DNA from: Salinicola socius
GTDB lineage: Bacteria; Pseudomonadota; Gammaproteobacteria; Pseudomonadales; Halomonadaceae
Direction of reading: 5' to 3'
Assembly: GCF_001937195.1 (NCBI RefSeq)
Contig: NZ_MSDO01000005.1
Coordinates: 124,001 to 188,000 of the forward strand
Length of the DNA stretch: 64,000 bases
Below, piece after piece: positions 36,844-45,107 of this stretch (the stretch's first letter is position 1; every line of letters starts with the position of its first letter). A program made the translations under genes and the position numbers. The notes beneath the pieces are model-generated. The model had not been told where the DNA came from, did not search any database, and saw only the letters and a program-made list of their open reading frames with translations.

Positions 36844-36886
36844 GCGACTGTCTAGAATGCGCGACTGTCTAGAGTGCGCGACTGTC
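36844..36886. repeat. 17-bp direct repeats (2.5 copies, plus a decayed leader copy)
   Basis: GCGACTGTCTAGAATGC (36844-36860), the same with one change (36861-36877) and a partial third unit GCGACTGTC (36878-36886). A degenerate copy precedes at 36831-36843. Each full unit contains a CTAG. Confidence 0.85.
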
Positions 36887-36900
36887 ATCAGCCCGTAAAC

Positions 36901-36934
36901 GGTATTCATCATTTAGTGGTATTCATCATTCAAC
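36901..36934. repeat. 17-bp direct repeat pair before the TrmB-like gene
   Basis: GGTATTCATCATTTAGT and GGTATTCATCATTCAAC (13 of 17 identical, the first 13 perfectly) abut head to tail and end 11 nt before the start codon. They could be paired binding sites for a regulator or another slipped-strand duplication. Confidence 0.75.
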
Positions 36935-36944
36935 GGGACTTGTC

Positions 36945-37664
36945 ATGCAAGCGTCTTCGCGCGCCATCATCTCCAGTCAGCAGGGGCCGCATCAGGATCT
37001 GGTCCGCCGCGTTCAGCGTGCCCGCGACAGCGAGTGGCAGCGCCCACCCGCCGAGCACACGCGTGATGCCTTCGACGGGGCGGCCCGCTGGCTGGCGGCT
37101 CAGGATCGGCCGCTGATTCTGGATGCCGGCTGTGGAGTCGGCCTTTCCACGCGTCGACTGGCCGAGCACCATCCGGACCATGCCGTGATCGGGGTGGATC
37201 GTAGCGAGCAGCGGCTGTCCCGTGATCACGGCGCGCTGCCGGACAACGCGCTGCTGGTACGCGCCGATCTGGTCGACTTCTGGCGTCTGGCGAGAGACGC
37301 CGACTGGCGACCGGCGCGGCATTATCTGCTCTATCCCAATCCTTACCCCAAGAGCACGCAGCTCAAGAAGCGCTGGCAGGGTCATCCGGTCTTCCCGGCG
37401 ATACTCGCCCTCGGTGGTACGCTCGAATTGCGCTCCAACTGGGAGATCTACGTGCAGGAGTTCGCGCTGGGGGTGAAAACGCTCTGTGGCGTCGATGGCG
37501 AGATCGCGCCCTTCGTACCGGGGGGGGCATCCACGACGCCGCGCGAGCAGACTTTTCTGACGCCGTTCGAACAGAAGTACTTCGAGAGTGGCCAGGCGCT
37601 GTGGTGCTATCGTGTCGAGCTCCCAGCCATCGTTACCAGCCGATTCAGGATGCCGATCTCATGA
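36945..37664 (+). CDS. TrmB-family SAM-dependent methyltransferase
   Basis: A 239-residue Rossmann methyltransferase. The SAM motif is LDAGCGVGLSTRRLA near residue 54, then IGVDRSEQRL near 80. The motif YPNPYPKSTQLKKRW near 126 corresponds to the FPDPWPKxRHxKRR of TrmB, the tRNA m7G46 enzyme. The Asp to Asn and Trp to Tyr changes and the divergent C-terminus suggest a paralogue of TrmB rather than TrmB itself. The ATG at 36945 follows tandem repeats and has only a weak GGGAC box. The SMR gene start overlaps its stop (ATGA). Confidence 0.8.
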   Translation: MQASSRAIISSQQGPHQDLVRRVQRARDSEWQRPPAEHTRDAFDGAARWLAAQDRPLILDAGCGVGLSTRRLAEHHPDHAVIGVDRSEQRLSRDHGALPDNALLVRADLVDFWRLARDADWRPARHYLLYPNPYPKSTQLKKRWQGHPVFPAILALGGTLELRSNWEIYVQEFALGVKTLCGVDGEIAPFVPGGASTTPREQTFLTPFEQKYFESGQALWCYRVELPAIVTSRFRMPIS

Positions 37665-37990
37665 GCTATCTTCTGCTCGCCCTGGCGATCATCGCCGAAG
37701 TGGTGGCGACCAGTTCGCTGAAGGCCTCCGCCGGCTTTTCACGGCTGTTGCCGAGCATCATCGTGGTGGCGGGATACGGTTTCTCGTTCTATGCGCTGTC
37801 GCTGGTGCTCAAATCGCTGCCCATCGGCATCACCTACGCGATCTGGGCGGGTCTCGGTATCGTGCTGGTGACGCTGATCGGGATCGTGGTCTATGGCGAG
37901 AGACCGGATCTGCCCGCCTATCTGGGAATGGCGCTGATCATCGCCGGCGTCGCCGTCATCCAGATCTTCTCTCGACTCTCGTCGCACTGA
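37661..37990 (+). CDS. small multidrug resistance (SMR/EmrE-type) efflux protein
   Basis: A 109-residue four-helix membrane protein that works as an antiparallel dimer exchanging cations for protons. The essential Glu is in ALAIIAEVVATSSLK (residue 13), matching EmrE Glu14, followed by the conserved AxxS..K. Helix 3 has the GITYAIWAGLGIV signature near 57. Four-nt overlap with the upstream methyltransferase gene shows coupling, which is unusual company for an SMR. Typical substrates are quaternary ammonium compounds; betaine-type compatible solutes are possible in a halophile but unproven. Confidence 0.92.
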   Translation: MSYLLLALAIIAEVVATSSLKASAGFSRLLPSIIVVAGYGFSFYALSLVLKSLPIGITYAIWAGLGIVLVTLIGIVVYGERPDLPAYLGMALIIAGVAVIQIFSRLSSH

Positions 37991-38130
37991 CGTCCGGTAG
38001 CGCTGTCATCTTTTCGCGCTTTTGTCTTCTGGTACTTTAACATGGCACCAGCCATCGCTTCCGGGGGCCGTTAGTTGGTACGCTCTGGATCAGATAGGCC
38101 CCCATTTTTCTTTGGAGCGAGCACCCCATT

Positions 38131-39579
38131 ATGCGGCGATGGCTAGGTCGGAGTTCTCTGTTTGTCGGTGCGTTATCCCTTTCCGTTGTCTCCATCGCTG
38201 TGCAAGCGGCCGGGTTCGACCATGTCGGCCGGCTGGCCGACAAAGGTTTCGTGGTCAGCGCCCAGGCGCAACTGCTCGATAGCGGCGAAGTGCTGGGTGC
38301 CATCAATCCGGCCCAGGCATTGTCGCCAGCTTCGGTCACCAAGCTTTACACCGCTGCCGCCTCGCTGGATCGATGGGGCCCGCAGCATCGCTTTACCACG
38401 CGTTTCGTGTCCACCGGTTCGCTCGATGCCAACGGCGTGCTGCACGGCGATCTGGTGCTCGAAGGCGGCGGAGATCCCGCGCTGACTTCGGAAGAACTCT
38501 GGCGCCTGATCCAGAAGCTGCGGGAGCTCGGCGTTTCCAGCGTCGACGGCCAACTGGTTGTCAGCCAGTGGCGCTTCGGGCCGGTGGCCTGTGCCACCAC
38601 CGATCGCTGCCAGACGCAGACGGAAGGCACCAACGCCTACGCCTCGCTACTCTCTTCCGCCGCGATCAACTACGGCAGCTGGTGCGCTACGGTGATGCCG
38701 GGCGTGGTCGGTCAGCCGGCACGCATTACCAGTTGCGACACGGTGGCGCCGACCATTCGCATCGAGAACGACGTGACCACGGTGGCGGCAGGGGGTTCGG
38801 CCAGTCTCGATGCCAAGCGGATCACCGATAGTCAGGGCGATACGCTGCGCGTCAGCGGTCAGATCCCCGCCGGCAGCTATCCGCGTCCGGTCTACAAGGC
38901 GAGCTCGGACCCTGCCGATCAGACTGGCCAGACGCTGCTGTCGTTGCTGCGTCAGGCTGGCATTCCGATCAGCGGTGGCTACGCGATCAGTCGTCAGGCG
39001 CCGCCGCCTTCTGCGCAGTCGCTGGCGGCGGTGGAGGGCAAGCCGCTGCAGGAGCTGCTGCTGCGCACGCTCAACTACTCCAACAATTTCATGGCCGATA
39101 CGCTGGCGCTGGATCTGACCGCCGGCACCCAGCAGAATCTGCCGGATGCCGGCCGGGCGCTGGAGCGCTTCGCCGCCGGTCTGCCAGGGCATGGCGCGGT
39201 CACGCTGCGCAGCGGCAGTGGCCTGACCCCGGAAAACCGCGTTTCCGCGCAAAGCGTCAATGCGCTGCTCGGTGCCATGTATGGACGCGCATCGCTGTTT
39301 CCCACTTTCGTGGCGGGCATGCAGGTTCCCACCAACGGGCCGATGCACTTCATCCGGCGCGGTAGCCAGACGTTCCAGGATCACGTGATGCTCAAGACGG
39401 GTACGCTCAACGAGCCGGTGACCGTGCGGGCCATTGCTGGTTATTTTCGAACCGAGAGTGGTCGCTGGGGCAGTTTTGCGGTACTCGTCAACGGCACCGG
39501 GTCGACGCCGTACCTCTCCTGGCGGGAGACGCTGCCGATGATTTCGGACGATCTGACCGCGATGATCGAACGCCACTAG
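38131..39579 (+). CDS. dacB: D-alanyl-D-alanine carboxypeptidase/endopeptidase PBP4
   Basis: A 482-residue periplasmic class C penicillin-binding protein that trims or cleaves peptidoglycan peptides. It has a signal peptide (basic MRRWLGRSSL, hydrophobic core, cleavage near VQA-AG, residue 28). Active-site motifs are SVTK (Ser-x-x-Lys, near residue 68, in SPASVTKLYTA), YSNN (Ser-x-Asn, near 313) and KTG (near 423, in MLKTGTL). The inserted domain between the first two motifs is the PBP4 type. Start ATG at 38131 behind TTGGAGCG. Its TAG stop is inside the left CTAG of the second family A element. Confidence 0.93.
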   Translation: MRRWLGRSSLFVGALSLSVVSIAVQAAGFDHVGRLADKGFVVSAQAQLLDSGEVLGAINPAQALSPASVTKLYTAAASLDRWGPQHRFTTRFVSTGSLDANGVLHGDLVLEGGGDPALTSEELWRLIQKLRELGVSSVDGQLVVSQWRFGPVACATTDRCQTQTEGTNAYASLLSSAAINYGSWCATVMPGVVGQPARITSCDTVAPTIRIENDVTTVAAGGSASLDAKRITDSQGDTLRVSGQIPAGSYPRPVYKASSDPADQTGQTLLSLLRQAGIPISGGYAISRQAPPPSAQSLAAVEGKPLQELLLRTLNYSNNFMADTLALDLTAGTQQNLPDAGRALERFAAGLPGHGAVTLRSGSGLTPENRVSAQSVNALLGAMYGRASLFPTFVAGMQVPTNGPMHFIRRGSQTFQDHVMLKTGTLNEPVTVRAIAGYFRTESGRWGSFAVLVNGTGSTPYLSWRETLPMISDDLTAMIERH

Positions 39580-39766
39580 GCGCTGTCTGAAAAGTCGACG
39601 AGCGACGGCAAGACCGGGGCGCGTAGCCAAGGCAAGAATCGATGAAGACGGACCGGGCTGGCGTACCCGTTTACGCGGTGTCAATGAGCATCTTGACCGG
39701 GCTGGCGCACCAGCCGATTTTTAACGCCGTATGGGCGAGCGCAGGCAGTTTTCAGACAGTGCCTAG
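39576..39766. mobile_element. MITE-like element, family A, copy 2 (CTAG-bounded, internal duplication)
   Basis: A 183-bp element (39580-39762) between two CTAG sites. The terminal inverted repeats GCGCTGTCTGAAAA and complement of GCACTGTCTGAAAA differ by one base. It aligns with copy 1 throughout, except for a 44-bp internal insertion flanked by two copies of GACCGGGCTGGCG (39651 and 39695), exactly accounting for the length difference. Left CTAG holds the dacB stop. Non-coding. Confidence 0.8.
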
Positions 39767-39859
39767 CGCATCCATCGACGCCCGTCGGGCAATCCGCATT
39801 GCCGGCGTGATTGCCCGCCGAGAGGCGCTTTTCATCCGCTTACACAAGAGGACGCCACC

Positions 39860-40354
39860 GTGCTGACACGTTTTTCTCTGCTGACCGTCGCTGCCGCTCT
39901 GGCCGCCGGCGTGGCCGTTTCCGGCTGTACCACGAATCCTGGCGCCAGCGATGCCAATACCGTTCCCGACACTCGGGCCGACAGCGACACTCGGGCCGCC
40001 AGCGAGGCGCTGGTCGGTACCTACTGGAAGTTGATGACGCTCGACGGCAAACCGGTAACCGTCGCGGACAATATGCGTGAAGCGCATCTGGTTCTCGACG
40101 CCCAGGGGCGTGTGACTGGTTCGACCGGCTGCAATCGACTGATGGGCAGTTATACCCTGCAGGACGATACGCTGACCTTCTCCCAGCTTGCCTCGACTCG
40201 CATGGCGTGCCCGGGTGAGGTGGCGGCGCTCGAACAGGCTTGGCTGGCGACGCTGTCGGAGACGGCGCACTATTCGATCGAGGGTCAGTCTCTGGTTCTC
40301 GAAGATGCCGGCGATCACGCGCTGGCCGAACTCAAGGCCAATGCGCTCTATTGA
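39860..40354 (+). CDS. hslJ: META-domain lipoprotein (HslJ type)
   Basis: A 164-residue lipoprotein starting at GTG 39860. It has a hydrophobic signal and lipobox VSGC near residue 21, then a linker containing two copies of DTRA(D/A)S from an 18-bp DNA duplication (39968-40003). The META/HslJ domain (about 52-160) starts LVGTYWKLMTLDGKPV, and has STGCNRLMGSY near 91 and MACPGEVAALE near 113. HslJ is a heat-inducible outer-membrane-associated protein linked to novobiocin tolerance in E. coli; its biochemical role is unclear. Confidence 0.87.
   Translation: MLTRFSLLTVAAALAAGVAVSGCTTNPGASDANTVPDTRADSDTRAASEALVGTYWKLMTLDGKPVTVADNMREAHLVLDAQGRVTGSTGCNRLMGSYTLQDDTLTFSQLASTRMACPGEVAALEQAWLATLSETAHYSIEGQSLVLEDAGDHALAELKANALY
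39968..40003 (+). repeat. 2 x 18-bp in-frame duplication in the hslJ linker
   Basis: GACACTCGGGCCGACAGC is followed directly by a copy with one change, encoding DTRADS-DTRAAS between the lipobox and the META domain. Confidence 0.85.
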
Positions 40355-40395
40355 ACTGCACGGCGAACACCGACCCGACGACGAGAATCGAACCC

Positions 40396-40920
40396 TTGAC
40401 CCTGATCGAATGCGAGTTCGACCGCCACGGTGATGCCGTGCTGGCGATCTTCAACGATGCCATTCTCAACACGACAGCGCTCTACGAATATCAGCCGCGG
40501 ACCGCGGCGTTCGTCGAGGGCTGGTTTCAGGCCAAACGCGATGGCGATTTGCCGGTCATCGGCATGCTCGACGACGCCAGCGGCCGATTGATGGGCTTCG
40601 CCAGCTACGGCCCGTTCCGTCCCCACGCCGCCTATCGCTACAGCGTCGAGCACTCGGTCTACGTGGATCGGGATTTCCGCCAGCGCGGCGTCGCCCGCCG
40701 GCTGATGAAGGCGCTGATCGAGCGCGCCGAGGCCCAGCAGTATCACACCCTGATCGGCGGCATCGACGCCTCCAATGCAGCGAGTATCGCGCTGCATCAA
40801 CAGCTGGGCTTCCGCCATGCGGGAACCGTTAGTCAGGCCGCCTACAAGTTCGATCGTTGGCTCGATCTGGCGTTCTATCAGCGGGTGTTGTCGACGCCGG
40901 CAGAGCCTCTCGGGGGCTGA
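40396..40920 (+). CDS. GNAT N-acetyltransferase, phosphinothricin-acetyltransferase-like
   Basis: A 174-residue acetyltransferase. The TTG at 40396 gives the family N-terminus TLIECEFDRHGDAVLAIFNDAILNTTALYE (split here for description). An alternative TTG at 40351 overlaps the hslJ stop by 4 nt. The acetyl-CoA motif is VYVDRDFRQRGVARRLM near residue 92, followed by GGIDASNAASIALHQQLGF near 120. The NTTA and YxxFRP elements are as in PAT/MnaT enzymes, which acetylate amino-acid analogues such as methionine sulfoximine. Likely translationally linked to hslJ. Confidence 0.85.
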   Translation: MTLIECEFDRHGDAVLAIFNDAILNTTALYEYQPRTAAFVEGWFQAKRDGDLPVIGMLDDASGRLMGFASYGPFRPHAAYRYSVEHSVYVDRDFRQRGVARRLMKALIERAEAQQYHTLIGGIDASNAASIALHQQLGFRHAGTVSQAAYKFDRWLDLAFYQRVLSTPAEPLGG

Positions 40921-41352
40921 TCAGGGCGTATCGCCACTCGGCGCCGAGGGGGGCTGGTCGCTCTCTTTGGACTCGGCATCGTCACTGATGGCGTCTGTCG
41001 GGGTACTGGGTAGGGCATCGGAGCCGATTGCCAGCTTGTCGGCGTCGGCAATGAAGACCTCCTGACTGCTGCGCAGGAACAGGCAGAGTTCCTGCCCGGC
41101 CTGACCGTTCATCTGTTTCTGTGGATAGTGACCCTGGATCAGCAGTGCCGTCATCCCCGCCTCATCGTCGAACAGCACGGGGTCGCCCGCCGGCGCGGCG
41201 TCCGGAAACTGGCTGGCCTGCTGGCACTGTTCGATGACCGCACGGTCGTGCTCTTGCCATGCGGCATCGCTGGAGGCACTGGCGGAACCGGCCAGCGTCA
41301 GTAGCGCCGCGGCCAGGAAAAGAGGATTGGGCTTCAATTCAGAACGACGCAT
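40921..41352 (-). CDS. secreted protein of unknown function
   Basis: A 143-residue product from the ATG at 41352. A signal peptide is clear (MRRSELKPN, hydrophobic LFLAAALLTLAG, cleavage near ASA-SS, residue 27). The mature part has two Cys, HDRAVIEQCQQASQFPD and a later QELCLFLRSSQEVF, perhaps forming a disulfide, then an acidic Ser/Asp-rich tail. The open frame extends 117 residues further upstream, but that part overlaps the divergent TauE gene's start region and looks random. Function unknown. It ends immediately beside the GNAT stop (convergent). Confidence 0.65.
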   Translation of the reverse strand: MRRSELKPNPLFLAAALLTLAGSASASSDAAWQEHDRAVIEQCQQASQFPDAAPAGDPVLFDDEAGMTALLIQGHYPQKQMNGQAGQELCLFLRSSQEVFIADADKLAIGSDALPSTPTDAISDDAESKESDQPPSAPSGDTP

Positions 41353-41482
41353 CGGGAGCGTTCCCTGTTCCGGTGTGTGAAGTGCCGATGAGCATGGCAC
41401 GCCTGTCAGCCTGGCGGATTCATCATCGGACGTGAATCTTTTCATGGGCCGCCGAGGCCCGTCATTGGAGTATAGAACCCGT

Positions 41483-42223
41483 ATGGCGTTCCCCGTTGCG
41501 TTGCTGTTTCTGGCCGTGGTGTTCTCGACGTCGGTGCTGTCCGGCGTGTTCGGCATGGCCGGCGGATTGGTGCTGCTGGGCTTTCTGCTGGCCTGGCTGC
41601 CGGCGGCCACGGCGATCGCGGTACACGGGGTGATCCAGCTCACCGCCAACGCCTCGCGGGCCTGGTTATCGCGACGATTCATCGAGTGGCGAATCGTCGG
41701 CATGATCGCCTGCGGGGTATTGATCGCGGCGGCGCTGCTGACACTGGTGCGCTATTCGCCCAGCGAGACGGTGGTGCTGATCGTGCTGGGGTTGATGCCA
41801 GTGATGGTGTGGATTCCCAAGCGCTGGTTCCACTTCGATGTCTCGCGGCCCGGACATGCCGTCATGTGTGGCCTCGTCTCCGGCGGCCTGACCATCGCCG
41901 TCGGGGTTTCCGGTCCGACCATCGACATCGGATTCATCCGCACCCAGCTCGACCGGCGCACCGTGGTCGCCACCAAGGCCACCATTCAGGTGATCGCGCA
42001 CAGCCTCAAGATCCTCTTCTACTGGCAGGCAGCCATGGCCATGGACAGCGGCGAGTGGGGTTGGGTGGCGCTGGCGATTCCCTTCGCCTTCCTGGGCACG
42101 CGTACCGGCAATCTGGTGCTGTCGCGACTGACGGATGACGGGTTCCGCTACTGGACGCGCTGGATCGTCACGGTCGTCGGTGCCTATTACCTGATACGTG
42201 GGCTGATGGGGCTTTTCGGCTAG
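41483..42223 (+). CDS. TauE/SafE-family membrane exporter
   Basis: A 246-residue inner-membrane protein with about seven to eight helices, of the TauE/SafE family that exports sulfite, sulfoacetate or other organic anions. Family features are the first repeat FGMAGGLVLLGFLLAWLP near residue 19 and the related second-half segment GLVSGGLTIAVGVSGPTIDIGFI near 130. ATG 41483 fits the first helix; the upstream ATGs at 41432 and 41444 add a positive leader and cannot be excluded. The stop is TAG in CTAG. Confidence 0.85.
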   Translation: MAFPVALLFLAVVFSTSVLSGVFGMAGGLVLLGFLLAWLPAATAIAVHGVIQLTANASRAWLSRRFIEWRIVGMIACGVLIAAALLTLVRYSPSETVVLIVLGLMPVMVWIPKRWFHFDVSRPGHAVMCGLVSGGLTIAVGVSGPTIDIGFIRTQLDRRTVVATKATIQVIAHSLKILFYWQAAMAMDSGEWGWVALAIPFAFLGTRTGNLVLSRLTDDGFRYWTRWIVTVVGAYYLIRGLMGLFG

Positions 42224-42243
42224 TGCCGGAATTCGCCTTGTGC

Positions 42244-43179
42244 CTAGCCCCGCGACGGGCTGACGCCGAAATAGCGCTTGTACTCGCGACTGAACTGCGA
42301 GGTGCTGCGATAGCCGACGTCGGCGGCGGCACGCGCGACGTTGACGCGCTGCTGACCCAGCAGAACCCGGGCCCGGAGCAGCCGCAGGCGTTTGAGGTAC
42401 TGCACCGGTGAAAGCTGGGTCACTCGCTTGAAATGATGATGAAAGTGCGAGGCGCTCATGTTGGCGCGTTCGGCGAGCGTTTCCACCGTCAAGGGCAGGG
42501 CGAAATGGCGGTGAAGGTAGTTCAGCGATTCGGCGATGCGGGCGTAGTGTCCGTGCTGCTGGACGAGCTGGCGTAGCGAGTGACCCTGCGGCCCGTTGAG
42601 TGCGGCAAACAGCACCTCGCGCACCCGCCCCTCGCCCAGCGCGCGACTGGAATACTCGTCCTGCAGGCAGTCGGCCAGGCGCTGCACCGCTTCTGCCATG
42701 GGCGCATCGAGTGCCACTGCCGCCATGGGTTCCGGACTGCCGCGCTCGGCTCTGGCGGGCGCAGGTAGATGGTGCACCAGCTCGCTCAGGGTCAATGGAT
42801 CCACGCCGATGGATAGACCCAGCAGCGGGGTATCGGGATCGGCGAGCGTCTCGCACTCGAACGGCAGCGGCATCGCCTGCACGAGGTAGTTGCCGGGGCC
42901 ATAGTGAATCACTCGATCCCCCAGATAGCCGATCTTGTCTCCCTGCGCGATCACGAACAGCCCCGGCTCGTAGATCAGTGGCGTCCGCGGATGGCTGCAT
43001 CCCGAGGCGATCAGCTTGACGCCGTCGATGGCCGTATCGGAAAAGCCGTCGGTCGTGGCCAGCGGAGCCAGCGTGCGCGCCAGCCGCGACGCCCGGGCGT
43101 CGCACATGGGCGATGGTCCGATTGCGGCGTCCCGGGGCGCGCGATCCAGACGAGAGGGTTCGGGAAGACGATCCAGCAT
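42244..43179 (-). CDS. AraC-family regulator with AraC_N domain
   Basis: A 311-residue regulator. The ATG at 43179 has a GAGGT box; the longer frame upstream runs through the adh promoter region and is unlikely. Residues about 28-180 are the AraC_N (PF06719-type) cupin-like domain with SGCSHPRTPLIYEPGLFVIAQG near 62. The C-terminal two-HTH AraC domain (about 205-305) includes LAERANMSASHFHHHFKR and VNVARAAADVGYRSTSQFSREYKRYFG. Regulators of this class often sit next to and control aldehyde/alcohol reductases. Here the next gene, divergent, is a Zn alcohol dehydrogenase 196 bp away. Confidence 0.9.
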   Translation of the reverse strand: MLDRLPEPSRLDRAPRDAAIGPSPMCDARASRLARTLAPLATTDGFSDTAIDGVKLIASGCSHPRTPLIYEPGLFVIAQGDKIGYLGDRVIHYGPGNYLVQAMPLPFECETLADPDTPLLGLSIGVDPLTLSELVHHLPAPARAERGSPEPMAAVALDAPMAEAVQRLADCLQDEYSSRALGEGRVREVLFAALNGPQGHSLRQLVQQHGHYARIAESLNYLHRHFALPLTVETLAERANMSASHFHHHFKRVTQLSPVQYLKRLRLLRARVLLGQQRVNVARAAADVGYRSTSQFSREYKRYFGVSPSRG

Positions 43180-43375
43180 GGCGACCTCGCACTGACGATG
43201 ATAATCAAGGTCAGCGTATTGTGCATGAGTCCGGCCCGCCAGGGGTAGCAGTCTGCCGGGTTCAGGAGGATCGAGCAGATGTTGCAGAGGAAACGGCATG
43301 GCTACCAGGCCAGTTGTCGACCACACTGTGCGCACGATCCCGTTCATTCACCCATCGTTATGGGGAGCCAGAATC

Positions 43376-44446
43376 ATGGCACAAGCTACCAAAACACCCG
43401 CCAAGGGTTACGCCGCACATTCCGCCACTTCGCCGCTGGAAGCCTGGGAATTCGAGCGCCGCGCCCCGCGCCCGGACGACGTCTCCATCGACATTCTCTA
43501 CTGCGGCGTCTGCCATAGCGATCTGCACTTCGCCCGAGATGATTGGGGCATGGCCTCTTATCCGGTCGTACCGGGCCACGAAATTGTCGGTCGCGTGACG
43601 TCCGTCGGCGACCAGGTGTCCCAGTACCAGGTCGGGGATCTGGTCGGCGTCGGCTGCATGGTCGACTCGTGCCGCCAGTGCAAGGCCTGCAACGATGGCC
43701 TCGAGAACTACTGTGCCGAAGGCTTCGTGATGACCTACGGTAGCCCCGACAAGCATGACGGCACGCTGACCCAGGGCGGCTATTCCGACAAGGTCGTGGT
43801 CAGCGAGCGCTTCGTCGTGCGCATGCCCGACGGTATCGATCTCAAATCCGCCGCGCCGATCCTGTGCGCCGGTATCACCACCTATTCGCCGCTGAAGCAC
43901 TACGGCGTCAAGCCTGGCGACAAGGTCGGCATCATCGGCATGGGCGGTCTGGGTCATATGGGCGTCAAGCTGGCCAAGGCACTGGGTGCCGAGGTCACGC
44001 TGTTCACCCGTTCCGAATCCAAGAAGGCCGAGGCCAAGCAGCAGGGCGCCGATCACGTGGTGATCTCGACCAGCGAAGACGAGATGGGCGCAATCACCGA
44101 GACGTTCGACTTCATGCTCGATACGGTACCGGTGCAGCACGACATCAACCCGTATCTCAATGCCCTGAAGCCGGATGGCACCCATATTCTGGTCGGCCTG
44201 CTCGAGCCGCTCGACCCGGCGGTTTCCGGCGCCAACCTGGTATTCCGTCGCCGCGTGCTGGCGGGTTCGCTGATCGGCGGCATGCCGGAAACCCAGGAAG
44301 TGCTCGATTTCTGTGCCGAGAATGGCATTACCTGCGACGTCGAGATGATCAGCATCGATCAGATCAACGAAGCCTGGGAGCGCATGCAGAAGGGTGACGT
44401 GAAGTATCGCTTCGTGATCGACATGGCGTCGATCAAGGAGAGCTAA
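43376..44446 (+). CDS. NAD(P)-dependent zinc alcohol dehydrogenase (YahK/CAD type)
   Basis: A 356-residue cytosolic medium-chain dehydrogenase of the cinnamyl-alcohol/YahK group, which reduces a wide range of aldehydes using NADPH. Catalytic zinc ligands are in YCGVCHSD near residue 42 and GHEIVGR near 65. The structural zinc Cys set is CRQCKACNDGLENYC near 99. The cofactor loop is GMGGLGHMGVKLAKALG near 188. ATG 43376 follows GGGGAG. Probably controlled by the divergent AraC regulator in response to reactive aldehydes. An intrinsic terminator follows. Confidence 0.93.
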   Translation: MAQATKTPAKGYAAHSATSPLEAWEFERRAPRPDDVSIDILYCGVCHSDLHFARDDWGMASYPVVPGHEIVGRVTSVGDQVSQYQVGDLVGVGCMVDSCRQCKACNDGLENYCAEGFVMTYGSPDKHDGTLTQGGYSDKVVVSERFVVRMPDGIDLKSAAPILCAGITTYSPLKHYGVKPGDKVGIIGMGGLGHMGVKLAKALGAEVTLFTRSESKKAEAKQQGADHVVISTSEDEMGAITETFDFMLDTVPVQHDINPYLNALKPDGTHILVGLLEPLDPAVSGANLVFRRRVLAGSLIGGMPETQEVLDFCAENGITCDVEMISIDQINEAWERMQKGDVKYRFVIDMASIKES

Positions 44447-44458
44447 GCGCTTTGAATG

Positions 44459-44491
44459 AAAACCGCCAGCAACGATGTCGCTGGCGGTTTT
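44459..44491 (+). terminator. intrinsic terminator of the alcohol dehydrogenase gene
   Basis: A perfect 12-bp stem (AAAACCGCCAGC / GCTGGCGGTTTT) with a 9-nt loop, starting 13 nt after the stop and ending in a T-run. Confidence 0.88.
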
Positions 44492-45059
44492 CGCTCGACA
44501 GATTACTGAAGATCTCGCCGGCTTCGGTGGGTCGTTGTCTTCAGGATGACACACCTTTATATATCTTCGGCACAACCCGCCTTCACGATATCAGACGAGC
44601 GGCATCGCTCTGGCGTAGGAGAGGGTTCGCAGGTACGGCGCCCCAAGCGTGACCATCTCGAGTCCATGCTGGCAAGAATGCTAGCCATGCCAGCTCACTA
44701 AAAACGAGCTGCCAATCGAACCCTATCGGTCTTGCCTGGGCGTCGTCATCAGTCGACGCGCTACAACAATAGTTTTGCACTGAGCAAGTGCAGCGGATCG
44801 CGCGCGAGCACAAAAATGAAGAGATATCTGGCACGCATTTTTGTGCGCGCCGCTCAAGGCAATGAAAATCAAGAGAATAAGTTATTTTGGCATGAAATTC
44901 GTAGGTAAAAAGGCAGTGAGAAAATCTGGGTGCAAGAGCCTGTTTTCCTGTTGAAATAATTGGTGGTTCTGCAGCTACCAAAGACCTTGTTCTTTGGATG
45001 GACAGTCTACGAATACCTAGTTATGGCTTAAATGACACCGCTCGCCAATGGGTGATGGC
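44492..45059. other. low-GC non-coding leader of the MFS island with two hairpins
   Basis: About 570 bp without a supported gene, where composition shifts from the GC-rich core to a much AT-richer island. Two dyads stand out: TGCACT-N5-AGTGCA (44776-44792) and the perfect 10-bp GCACAAAAAT / ATTTTTGTGC (44808-44817 and 44837-44846, 19-nt loop). The second ends in no T-run on the + strand after the stem but has one within it. They could belong to a regulated leader or to a lost gene's terminator. No tRNA or integrase boundary was seen. Confidence 0.45.
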
Positions 45060-45107
45060 ATGTCGGTAACAACTATTTTTCGTGCTTTGAAAACTCTAGC
45101 AATTTGA
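45060..45107 (+). CDS. 15-codon leader ORF or frameshifted N-terminus of the MFS protein
   Basis: ATG at 45060 opens a 15-residue frame (SVTTIFRALKTLAI after Met) that ends in TGA, overlapping the downstream ATG as TGATG. A GGGTGATGG stretch precedes it. The peptide reads like the cytosolic N-terminus that normally precedes helix 1 of an MFS transporter (IFRALK then hydrophobic). So either it is a coupled leader peptide, or the transporter has lost its reading frame here through a 1-nt change, or ribosomes shift frame. Confidence 0.4.
   Translation: MSVTTIFRALKTLAI

Larger units (their letters stand above)
36467..36944. other. 478-bp divergent intergenic region with tandem duplications
   Basis: No gene is supported; open frames here are Arg/Pro/Cys-rich shadows. 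It must contain the fabY promoter on one side and that of the TrmB-like gene on the other. Near the latter are two sets of 17-bp direct repeats (36844-36886 and 36901-36934), described separately. Confidence 0.45.

Noticed and set aside
41666-43192. 508-residue open frame on the minus strand
   Set aside because: It is antisense to TauE/SafE and in another frame of the AraC gene. The translation is Arg/Gly/Pro-rich without any domain; both real genes have clear family motifs and ribosome-binding sites.
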